From Owenia fusiformis (lineage: Eukaryota > Annelida > Polychaeta > Sabellida > Oweniidae), in NCBI GenBank assembly GCA_903813345.2, contig CAIIXF020000011.1, forward strand, positions 17,963,754-18,027,753: a stretch of DNA of 64,000 nt, in the 5' to 3' direction. The position numbers and the translations under genes are program-made. The notes below the pieces were generated by a model. The model did not search any database. It worked only from the letters and a program-made list of their open reading frames with translations, and had not been told where the DNA came from. Positions 38,622-49,139 of this stretch are shown here, one piece after another (positions within the stretch are counted from its first letter, which is position 1; every line of letters begins with the position of its first letter).

Positions 38622-39772
38622 CAAGAACCTCAACATAGCTGGTACTCCAATACACAACAAGGGGACAAACGTATACAACATGTCCCCTCCAATGGGTCAT
38701 CTTAAATATTTTTCATTCTGAACGCCAGACACTAATCAGTCAAAGAAACAAGATTTCAGGACCCAAATGGCCGCCTTAACATTTACCCAGAATGCCCAAA
38801 AGCTAATCATTTCGAGATACTAATTAGTTCAATTATAACTCAAAAACGTTAATATGATATACGTATTATCGCTCGCTGACTTTTCTTAAGACATTTAAAA
38901 TGGCTACCATGTCTAAGCCAACATGTCCAAAACCTAATCAGACGTACAACGGAGTGAGTTTTAAAGAATATGTTAAAGTTTTAAAAGGAACTGTAAAGCT
39001 GCTTTTCTTAATATTTGCACTTAGAATTGCAGACAAGGATTTTAGTTATCCCTGAAAAGTTGAAGGTGATATCCGTACAGCGGTTTTGGAGAAAGCTGTC
39101 GGACCTACGGATGGACGGACTGACGACAGGCTGACACAATTATGCTGACAATATGACCCAACACTATGTGGTGGGGACATAAAATCGTAAAGGAGTTAAT
39201 GCAGATTCTGGTTTGACTCCATTTCTTTGGTTTATACTAGTCCTTATAATAAGGTGTTTGAAAGGCCAAAATCATAAGATATAACTACAATCAGACAATC
39301 TAGCGTTTCTACTACATGTATTCCTTCTGACAATTTAATTTTTTATATAAACCTGTTTATCTATCAATTTTCTATATGGGGCATTTTTTAGCTGTATTAT
39401 CAAAAAATGGTAGTATGAAAATCTATTGATGTTGTAAGTTCATGTCATATCCTTTATATATAAAGGGAACGGTAGACTAATTCTATTCACATTTTTAACG
39501 GAGGTTTATACCATCTAATGTTAAAGTGTGCCAAGTGAGAAGTTATTTGGTTTCATGATTTTATATTACAGGTAATCTTGATACCCAAAGTTTCGGTTGC
39601 TCAACTTCTTTTATAACACCTTGAAAGTCGCAGATGATTACGTGTCTCACAGAAAATATCTGAGGCACATTAATATATTTTCAAAAAACATGTTTCAAGC
39701 GTTTCACTATAATCTAACATCTTCCATTTAAATATAATAGAACATAAGTAAGTATTAACATGGAATAATGGT

Positions 39773-41441
39773 ATTTATCCCATAGTTGGACGTGTTACAG
39801 GTACATAAAGCCGGTTTGTAAAAACTTATATTTTCATCAGCGGGCAGATATAGCTTTACGTCCCGCTCTGAGCGGGCAGATAAAGTATATCTGCCCGCTA
39901 CGTCATAATCGCCGTTCGCATATATTGGTTCATTTTTTGTAACGTTCGCATAATAACAGTAAACGACAATGGAGAAAACGTAGACAATCGCGATCTGTTT
40001 GATGGTTTAAAGAAGGGAAGGAGTATACATGTCCCTGTTTAAAATCAAAGATTAGAGAAAATAAATGTGAATGAATGTCTAAAAGAACATGAAAATGCGA
40101 CCACGGCCAAGAAGTGAACATGCACATTCTAAAATAATGGCCAATTGAACAATGTGAGCTAAATGACCGAGATCGGTATGGGATAAACAGATCATCCTAT
40201 AGTCGGTTCAGGATACTGGGATTATCCCTTGGCCAATATAATATATCTACCCTCGGGACCTACGGCCCTCGGGCAGATATATTATATTGGCCTCGGGATA
40301 ATCCCAATATCCTGAACCTCATATAGGATAATCTCTATTTATCCCATACTTGGACGTGTTACGGGTACATAAAGCCGGTTTGTAAAAACTTATATTTTCA
40401 TCAGCGGGCAGATATAGCTTTACGTCCCGCTCCGAGCAGGCAGATATAATATATCTGCCCGCTACGTCATAATCGCTGTTCCCGTATTGGTTATTTTTTG
40501 TAACATTCGCATACTGTAAACGACAATGGAGAAAACGCATACAATCTCGACCTGTTTGATGCTTTAAACAAGGGAAGGAGCAGTATTCCCGGTTAATAAT
40601 CAAAGATTTGAACAGGAAAATCCGGCTACGGACAAGAATACAAAACTGGACATGAATATTTTAAAATAATTCCACGGTTGGTTGCAAAGTTTCTGAACTT
40701 TGGCCAATTGAACAATGTGATTGGTATGGGATAAACATATCATCCTATAGTCGGTTCAGGATATTGGGATTATCCCTTGGCCAGTATAATATATCTACCC
40801 TCGGGACCTACGGCCCTCGGGCAGATATATTATATTGGCCTCGGGATAATCCCAATATCCTGAACCTCATATAGGATAATCTCTATTTATCCCATACTTG
40901 GACGTGTTACAGGTACATAAAGCCGGTTTGTAAAAAACTATATTTTCATCAGCGGGCAGATATAGCTTTACGTCCCGCTCCGAGTCCGAGCGGGCAGATA
41001 TAGTATATCTGCCCGCTACGTCATAATCGCTGTTCCCGTATTGATTTTTGGTTCTAAATTGTTTGTAACCTTCGCATACTGTAAACGACAATGGAGAAAA
41101 ACGCAGACAATCGCGATCTGTTTGATGAAGGGAAGGAGCAGTATGCCCCGTTAATAATCAAAGAGTTGAACAGAAAATTCCGGCTACTAAGAATACAAAA
41201 CTGGACATGAATATTTTAAATAATTCCACGGTTGGTTGCAAAGTTTCTGAACCGTGGCCAATTGAACAATGTGATTGGTATGGGATAAACAGATCATCCT
41301 ATAGTCGGTTCAGGATATTGGGATTATCCCTTGGCAAATATAATATATCTACCCTCGGGACCTACGGCCCTCGGGCAGATATGTTATATTGGTCTCGGGA
41401 TAATCCCAATATCCTGAACCTCATATAGGATAATCTCTATT
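39773..41441. repeat. Three tandem copies of a ~555-bp hairpin-bearing repeat in dispanin intron 1
   Basis: Units start at 39773, 40337 and 40885 with 'tttatcccatacttggacg' and end with 'ggataatctctatt'. Each has an inner palindromic zone ('gcgggcagatata'..'tatatctgcccgc') and ends with a ~114-bp hairpin (40205-40318, 40753-40866, 41307-41420). A full diverged copy is at 53310-53866 and an internally deleted, inverted copy at 54805-55018. The minus-strand frames in units 2 and 3 are repeat translations. Confidence 0.85.
41307..41420. repeat. 114-bp near-perfect hairpin next to the dispanin start exon
   Basis: GGTTCAGGATATTGGGATTA is followed by 'tatatctaccctcggg', centre 'acctacgg', then 'ccctcgggcagatat' and the reverse complement of the start. 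It lies about 75 bp upstream of the acceptor for the coding exon. Confidence 0.9.
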
Positions 41442-41494
41442 GATTTGATGTTTTAAAATTCAAAATAATAATTCAAAAATATATTACATTTCAG

Positions 41495-42020
41495 ATGGAT
41501 ACTAAACAATTAATAGAGGATCCACGCAAGGAGGTTGAGCCTATCGACAACAGAGAGGATATTCCTCCTCCTCCGTACAGTACAGGAGAGGCTCCTGGGA
41601 CATCACCTCCACTCCAACAACAATATGGCCAACCAGGGCATCCATATGGCCAACCAGGGCCTCAATACGACCAACCAGGAGCTCAGTATGACCAACCAGG
41701 GGCCCAGCAAGGGCCTCAATATGGCCAACCAGGACCTCAATACGACCAACCAGGAGCTCAGTATGGCCAACCAGGGGTTCAGCAAGGGCCTCTAAATGGC
41801 CAAACAGTGGTTCAACAAGTGCCTCAATATGTACATCAAAAAGGTCAAGGATATGGTCAACAAGTGCAAGCCATGGATCCACCACCTGCGTATCCTGTGA
41901 CAAACCAGACTGTGATCACAACTCAACCAACACAAACAGTTATCTTACAGAATTCCCCACCACCACCAGACCACCTTGTCTGGTCTATTGTGACAACACT
42001 GTTCTGTTGCTTGTGTCTTG
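41495..42020 (+). CDS. Dispanin coding exon A (residues 1-176)
   Basis: Ends in TTTGTCTGG-type hydrophobic coding (first CD225 helix, FCCLCLG) at donor 'cttg|gtaaatat'. The GQPG/DQPG repeats come from an internal ~21-24-bp DNA repeat, so length polymorphism is likely. Confidence 0.93.
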
Positions 42021-45000
42021 GTAAATATATACAAACACGTTTAATCTCATATAGCATTGTTCAAAGTGCAAAATGCCTTTGAAGATTTCAATAAATTGCG
42101 AATAATTCAATGGGTTTTATTTTGCATTGTAACATATCTAATGATACAAATACTTTAAATTTATATTTTCACGTTTTAATGAGAATCGAGCATAGCATTT
42201 TGCTCATGTATTATTATTGGAATTTTCCTAAAAAATTAATAAGAAATCTTTATGAAACCCCGTACTTGTTATGTCTGAGAACATCATTAATTCTATCTTT
42301 GACTACATTTCAGGTATCCCAGCCATTGTGATGTCCATTATGAAACCCCTTACTTGTTATGTCTGTCTGAGAACATCATTAATTCTATCTTTGACTATGT
42401 TTCAGGTATCCCAGCCATTGTGATGTCCATTATAAAACCCCTTACATGTTATGTCTGTCTGAGAACATCATTAATTCTATCTTTGACTATGTTTCAGGTA
42501 TCCCAGCCATTGTGATGTCCATTATGAAACCCCTTACTTGTTATGTCTGTCTGAGAACATCATTAATTCTATCTTTGACTATGTTTCAGGTATCCCAGCC
42601 ATTGTGATGTCCATTATAAAACCCCTTACTTGTTATGTCTGTCTGAGAACATCATTAATTCTATCTTTGACTATATTTTAGGTATCCCAGCCATTGTGAT
42701 GTCCATTATAAAACCCCTTACTTGTTATGTCTGTCTGAGAACATCATTAATTCTACCTTTGACTATATTTCAGGTATCCCAGCCATTGTGATGTCCATTA
42801 TGAAACCCCTTACTTGTTATGTCTGGGAACATCATTAATTCTATCTTTGACTATATTTCAGGTATCCCAGCCATTGTGATGTCCATTATAAAACCCCTTA
42901 CTTGTTATGTCTGTCTGAGAACATCATTAATTCTATCTTTGACTATATTTCAGGTATCCCAGGCATTGTGATATCCATTATAAAACCCCTTACTTGTTAT
43001 GTCTGTCTGAGAACATCATTAATTCTATCTTTGACTATATTTCAGGTATGCCAGTTATTGTGATGTCCATTATAAAACCCCTTACTTGTTATGTCTGAGA
43101 ACATCATTAATTCTATCTTTGACTATATTTAAGGTATGCCAGTTATTGTGATGTCCATTATGAAACTCCTTACTTGTTATGTCTGAGAACATCATTAATT
43201 CTGTTTTTGACTATGTTTCAGGTATCCCAGCCAGTGTGATGTCCATTATGTTATGTTTGAGAACATCATTAATTCTATCTTTGACTATGTTTCAGGTATC
43301 CCAGCCATCGTGATGTCTATTATGAAACCCCTTACTTGTTATGTCTGTCTGAGAACATCATTAATTCTATCTTTGACTATATTTCAGGTATCCCAGCCAT
43401 TGTGATGTCCATTATGAAACCCCTTACTTGTTATGCCTGAGAACATCATTAATTCTATCTTTGACTATGTTTTTAGGTATCCCAGCCATTGTGATGTCCA
43501 TTATGAAACCCCTTACTTGTTATGCCTGAGAACATCATTAATTCTATCTTTGACTATATTTCAGGTATCCCAGCCATTGTGATGTCCATTATGAAACCCC
43601 TTACTTGTTATTTCTGGGAACATCATTAATTCTATCTTTGACTATGTTTCAGGTATCCCAGCCATTGTGATGTCCATTATGAAACCCCTTACTTGTTATG
43701 CCTGAGAACATCATTAATTCTACCTTTGACTATATTTCAGGTATCCCAGCCATTGTGATGTCCATTATGAAACCCCTTACTTGTTATGTCTGTCTGAGAA
43801 CATCATTAATTCTATCTTTGACTATATTTCAGGTATCCCAGCCATTGTGATGTCCATTATGAAACCCCTTACTTGTTATGTCTGACAACATCTTTAATTC
43901 TATATTTGACTATGTTTCAGGTATCCCAGCCATCGTGATGTCCATTATGAAACCCCTTACTTGTTATGTCTGAGAACATCATTAATTATATCTTTGACTA
44001 TGTTTCAGGTATCCCAGCCATGGTGATGTCCATTATAAAACCCCTTACTTGTTATGGCTGTCTGAGAACATCATTAATTCTATCTTTGACTATGTTTCAG
44101 GTATCCCAGCCATCGTGATGTCTATTATGAAACCCCTTACTTGTTATGTCTGTCTGAGAACATCATTAATTCTATCTTTGACTATGTTTCAGGTATCCCA
44201 GCCATCGTGATGTCTATTATGAAACCCCTTACTTGTTATGTCTGGGAACATCATTAATTCTATCTTTGACTATGTTTCAGGTATCCCAGCCATCGCGATG
44301 TCTATTGTGGAACCCCTTACTTGTTATGTCTGAGAACATCATTAATTCTATCTTTGACTATGTTTCAGGTATCCCAGCCATTATGATGTCCATTATGAAA
44401 CCCCTTTTTTGTTATGTCTGTCTGTGAACATCATTAATTCTATCTTTGACTATATTTCAGGTATCCCAGCCATCGTGATGTCCATTATGAAACCCCTTAC
44501 TTGTTATGTCTGGGAACATCATTAATTCTATCTTTGACTATGTTTCAGGTATCCCAGCCATTCTGATGTCCATTATGAAACCCCTTACTTGTTATGTCTG
44601 GGAACATCATTAATTCTATCTTTGACTATGTTTCAGGTATCCCAGCCATTGTGATGTCCATTATGAAACCCCTTACTTGTTATGTCTGTCTGAGAACATC
44701 ATTAATTCTATCTTTGACTATATTGCAGGTATCCCAGCCATTGTGATGTCCATTATGAAACCCCTTACTTGTTATGTCTGAGAACATCATTAATTCTATC
44801 TTTGACTATATTGCAGGTATCCCAGCCATTGTGATGTCCATTATGAAACCCCATACTTGTTATGTCTGAGAACATCATTAATTCTATCTTTGACTATGTT
44901 TCAGGTATCCCAGCCATTGTCATGTCCATTATAAAACCCCTTACTTGTTATGTCTGTCTGAGAACATCATTAATTCTATCTTTGACTATGTTTCAGGTAT

Positions 45001-46522
45001 CCCAGCCATGGTGATGTCCATTATAAAACCCCTTACTTGTTATGTCTGTCTGAGAACATCACTAATTCTATCTTTGACTATGTTTCAGGCATCCCAGCCA
45101 TCGCGATGTCCATTATGAAACCCCTTACTTGTTATGTCTGAGAACATCATTAATTCTATCTTTGACTATGTTTCAGGTATCCCAGCCATTGTGATGTCCA
45201 TTATGAAACCCCTTACTTGTTATGTCTGAGAACATCATTAATTCTATCTTTGACTATGTTTCAGGTATCCCAGCCATTGTGATGTCCATTATAAAACCCC
45301 TTACTTGTTATGTCTGAGAACATCATTAATTCTATCTTTGACTATATTTCAGGTATCCCAGCCATTGTGATGTCCATTATGAAACCCCTTACTTGTTATG
45401 TCTGAGAACATCCTTAATTCTATCTTTGACTATGTTTCAGGTATCCCAGTCATTGTGATGTCCATTATAAAACCCCTTACTTGTTATGTCTGAGAACATC
45501 ATTAATTCTATCTTTGACTATGTTTCAGGTATCCCAGCCATTGTGATGTCCATTATGAAACCCCTTACTTGTTATGTCTGAGAACATCATTAATTCTATC
45601 TTTGACTATGTTTCAGGTATCCCAGCCATCGTGATGTCCATTATGAAACCCCTTACTTGTTATGTCTGAGAACATCATTAATTCTATCTTTGACTATATT
45701 TCAGGTATCCCAGCCATCGTGATGTCCATTATGAAACCCCTTACTTGTTATGTCTGAGAACATCATTAATTCTATCTTTGACTATATTTCAGGTATCCCA
45801 GCCATGGTGATGTCCATTATGAAACCCCTTACTTGTTATGTCTGTCTGAGAACATCATTAATTCTATCTTTGACTATATTTCAGGTATCCCAGCCATCGT
45901 GATGTCCATTATGAAACCCCTTACTTGTTATGCCTAAGAACATCATTAATTCTATCTTTGACTATATTTCAGGTATCCCAGCCATCGTGATGTCTATTAT
46001 GAAACCCCTTACTTGTTATGTCTGTCTGAGAACATCATTAATTCTATCTTTGACTATATTTCAGGTATGCCAGCCATTGTGATGTCCATTATGAAACCCC
46101 TTACTTGTTATGTCTGAGAACATCATTAATTCTACCTTTGACTATATTTCAGGTATCCCAGCCATTGTGATGTCCATTATGAAACCCCTTACTTGTTATG
46201 TCTGGGAACATCATTAATTCTACCTTTGACTATATTTCAGGTATCCCAGCCATTGTGATGTCCATTATGAAACCCCTTACTTGTTGTGTCTGGGAACATC
46301 ATTAATTCTATCTTTGACTATATTTCAGGTATCCCAGCCATTGTGATGTCCATTCAGTCAAGAAATTATGCCCATGATGGAGATATGGGGAATGCTAGGC
46401 AGAAAAGTAACACTGCCAGAACCCTCAATGCTGTTGGTTTAGCCATTGGAATTAGTTCCTATGTTGCCGTTTTGGTCCTGAGATTTGTTGTAGGATTGGA
46501 ATATAACCTCAATCACTACTAG
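41495..46522 (+). CDS. Dispanin / CD225-domain (IFITM-like) proline-rich membrane protein, 239 aa
   Basis: Coding exons 41495-42020 and 46329-46522 join in phase 1 at Gly176 to give 720 nt. The ATG lies directly after acceptor 'tacatttcag'. Residues 22-155 are Pro/Gln/Tyr-rich and cytoplasmic-like, with imperfect GQPGPQYDQPGAQY repeats (about 43-95) and two PPxY motifs (25-28 PPPY and 130-133 PPAY) that could bind WW domains of NEDD4-type ligases. The CD225 domain covers about 158-228: DHLVWSIVTTLFCCLCLG, then SRNYAHDGDMGNARQKSNTA and a second hydrophobic segment GLAIGISSYVAVLVL. Cys171, Cys172 and Cys174 are at the position of palmitoylated cysteines in IFITMs. The family includes IFITM antiviral proteins, PRRT1/2 and SynDIG; a specific role here is not shown. 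The intron is almost wholly a minisatellite that copies the second exon's acceptor. Confidence 0.93.
42252..46328. repeat. Minisatellite of ~45 copies of the intron-exon junction (88/92-bp unit)
   Basis: Each unit holds the end of the intron ('catcattaattctatctttg', 'actatRtttcag') followed by 'GTATCCCAGCCATTGTGATG' and 'TCCATT', the first 26 nt of dispanin exon B. It then returns to intron sequence ('atgaaaccccttacttgtta'). I count 45 junction copies before the authentic acceptor at 46328/46329. Two length classes differ by a 4-bp 'tctg' insertion. Most copies keep an AG acceptor; one has 'tttaag', a few 'tttag' or 'ttgcag'. The plus-strand frame at 44233-44427 is a repeat translation. Confidence 0.95.
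46329..46522 (+). CDS. Dispanin coding exon B (residues 176-239)
   Basis: Begins GTATCCCAGCC after 'tatatttcag'; it is the only repeat unit that continues into 'cagtcaagaaattatg'. Encodes the conserved loop (SRNYAHDGDMGNARQKS) and second membrane segment, ending in LNHY and TAG at 46520-46522. Confidence 0.94.
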
Positions 46523-47320
46523 AACCAAGGGTGTACACAGTATCAAACATTAGGTGAGGCAAGTTCGGCAAATTAAGGCAAATGAGGCACATTTCTACCT
46601 TTGAATTCATTTCCATTGAATTAATCGGAAGAAATGTCTGAAATATATACTTCTGTTAAATGGTGTGGAGGCAGTTTCCTCGCCTGCCTTATGCCTGGCT
46701 TCTTCTCCTAAGGAAGGCCTCACCCATTGGATTTTCAAACATACTCTATTTCCACTTGATAAATGTAATATAAAGGACTAGCTTTGTTTATATCAATGAA
46801 GAAATATACAATAGAATATGCTTTACTATATCATTATGTATAGTATTTTAAAATTAATCTTAAGACCGGCCACAGGTCAGAATGACCTAGCAGTGATTAA
46901 CTATAACTATTATGCACTATTCATAGCATTAGCTGTTAGAAACCATTTGTGAAGTGACAATGATAATATTAATTTTTAATATACATTGTAGATTCAAATA
47001 TTCAAGTGTGTTTCAGCAAATCAGCTTGGAGTATGTCAGTGCATTAATTCAAGGTATATGGTCAACTGAGCAGAAATATTATTTTACAGTGCATTATGGT
47101 TCCATAAAGAACTCAATGACATTATTGGAGAGAGTCATCACAGTGCAACTTATGGTTTCAACTGGACGATGTCATTTTTATGAAAGGAGTGATTGTATAT
47201 TTAGAATGCAGTGAAGAACCCCATTTCATTCTTTACTTGAATTAAAATCACCTAGATGTAAGTCACTGACCCATCCTGATCATGTACTTTGGGTTCACCA
47301 TCGTGCATTGTGTGTACGGG
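46523..47320 (+). other. Dispanin 3' flank
   Basis: Non-coding AT-rich sequence. No canonical AATAAA close to the stop was found; an AATAAA at 47421 lies inside the MITE that starts at 47321. Transcript end unknown. Confidence 0.4.
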
Positions 47321-47625
47321 CAAGGAGGATTGGCTCCCAGGATCGAAACTCGATATTTTCCAACAATGAAAACGTCGAAATGTCGTTATTTTCTGAAATT
47401 AAAACCGACTATAAATTCAAAATAAACAGTTCAAAAGATTCGAACCAATATCTCGATCGTTTCTTGTGAGTTTTGGAATTTTTCGTTTGGAAATAAGACC
47501 AAAATTCACGATTTAAATGTTGAAGTGAACAAAATGGCGGCTGTTTGAATTCGAATTTTGTATTACGACATACCCATATATGGGACAGAATATCGGTGGT
47601 GCACTCTGGGAGCCAATCCTCCTTG
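47321..47625. mobile_element. 305-bp MITE with 20-bp perfect ends and 9-bp target duplication
   Basis: CAAGGAGGATTGGCTCCCAG at the left, its exact reverse complement at the right, and GTGTACGGG on both sides (47312-47320 and 47626-47634). The perfect ends and duplication suggest a recent insertion. No coding sequence. Confidence 0.9.
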
Positions 47626-48084
47626 GTGTACGGGGGAGTTCATGCACTCATGATTTTAAATTTCAAATAAACAATGATTTTGGGTTATATATTAGTCTCA
47701 TACTCCAGAAGAACTATTGTATTATATTATGATAGGACTATATGCTTAAGTATACTGAACCAGTTATGTATAATTCAATGGAAAGACTGGAAGATCTGTA
47801 ACGCAAATTGGGCCAATAAAATGCCCCTTTTGCTATACTACTTATAAAAACAACGGATGCTTTGCTAGGTGTATCTATGCCCGCTTCAAAAATCTTATCA
47901 TGCCATTGCAGTTGTAAGAATGAAGTTTATTTCCTAATTAAACAGTCTTCACCACAAACCACACAACATAATATCACATATATCATAGGATTAAATTCGA
48001 GCCAGCAGCTACGCCAGAACCTCCTAAAAAACGGGCAAACTAGTGTCCAAAGCTCGAAATGTCTCTTCCTTGAGACTTCCAACA

Positions 48085-48450
48085 AAGGTAGTCTTCCTTG
48101 AATCAGTCCAAGGCATCTTTTCTGTATCACACGTACATGTATCTATCTTATATGGATCTCAATCCAACAAAGTAAAGTCTTCTATTAATCGGCTCAAAGC
48201 AACTAACCTATATCACGCTTGTATCTATCTTGTATGGACAAAATGTGTTCCAGAGTTCACTTAGGCTTGTGTCCATATCCTACTATGGGTTGTATTTCTT
48301 GTATCTGTCTTATATGGATCTCAATCCAACCAAGTAGTCTTCTTGAATCAGTCCAAAGCATCTTATTTATATCACACTTGTATCTATCTTATAAGGACAA
48401 CTTGTGTTCCAGTGTTCATTTAGGCGTGTGTCCACACCCTACTATGGCTT
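48085..48450. repeat. Diverged tandem repeat with 'tatctatcttatatggat' units
   Basis: Phrases 'ttgaatcagtccaaggcatc', 'tatcacacttgtatctatct' and 'ggatctcaatccaac' recur two to four times at roughly 110-230-bp intervals. The plus-strand frames here follow the repeat and are not supported as genes. Confidence 0.65.
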
Positions 48451-48595
48451 GTATTTCCTGAAATTACACAGAACTAGCATTAAAAACATGCAAATATCGC
48501 ATTGTCGCTCCAAGCGACTAACCCCTTTTGAGGTTGCTAAATTGTACCTGCGTTCGACGCATTATATGAATCCGTCAACCCACGATACAAATAGA

Positions 48596-49130
48596 CTTTT
48601 ACGTCAGAGTTCGAACTGTACTGCATCAGAACAACTGCTCGACGTAATGGCTACAATGCCAAACATGATAACATTTTTACGTCGGAGTTCCAACTGTACT
48701 ACAACAGAACAACTATTCGACGCACTGGAAATAATGCCAAACATGACAACAATATTTACGTCGGAGTTCCAACTGTACTTCAACAGAACAACTATTCGAC
48801 GTTCTGGTAATTATGCCAAACATGATAACAATTTTTATTTCGGAGTGCCAACTGTGCTTTAACAGAACAACTACTCAACGTAATGGCCATAATGCCAAAC
48901 ATGTTCAATATAGAATGCAATTAGCTGACGAACACTTCTCTAATGTGTTCGTCACACTAATATCATAAATGTTGTTAGGAACACAACTATCATCTTAAAA
49001 CCATATTAACTACTTTTCGACGTCATGGCTATAATGTCAAGCATGACAACAATTTTTATTCAACAGAACAACTACTCAACGTAATGGCTATAATGCCAAA
49101 CATAATAACAATCCTCAGTCAGAGTTCAAA
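48596..49130. repeat. ~80-bp tandem repeat
   Basis: Units such as 'ttacgtcggagttccaactg'..'acagaacaactattcgacg'..'ataatgccaaacatgac' repeat about four times cleanly in 48596-48900 and in decayed form to 49130. The 48404-48862 frame is a repeat translation. Confidence 0.8.
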
Positions 49131-49139
49131 TATGTAATT

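Noticed and set aside
40319-41091. Minus-strand frames sharing 'YGNSDYDVAGRY' in two hairpin-repeat units
   Set aside because: Shared only because the DNA repeat is shared; the first unit has a different frame and no domain is recognisable.
41541-41903. 120-codon minus-strand frame opposite the dispanin Pro/Gln exon
   Set aside because: Antisense shadow of the coding repeat; the plus frame carries the CD225 protein.
42252-46328. CRISPR-like or protein-coding interpretation of the regular 88/92-bp array
   Set aside because: Units are contiguous with no unique spacers, are not multiples of three and contain stops; homology to the exon junction explains the array.
48404-48862. 152-codon plus-strand frame with 'SSNCTTTEQLF' repeats
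   Set aside because: It follows the 80-bp tandem DNA repeat; units have different phases and no splice or domain support.
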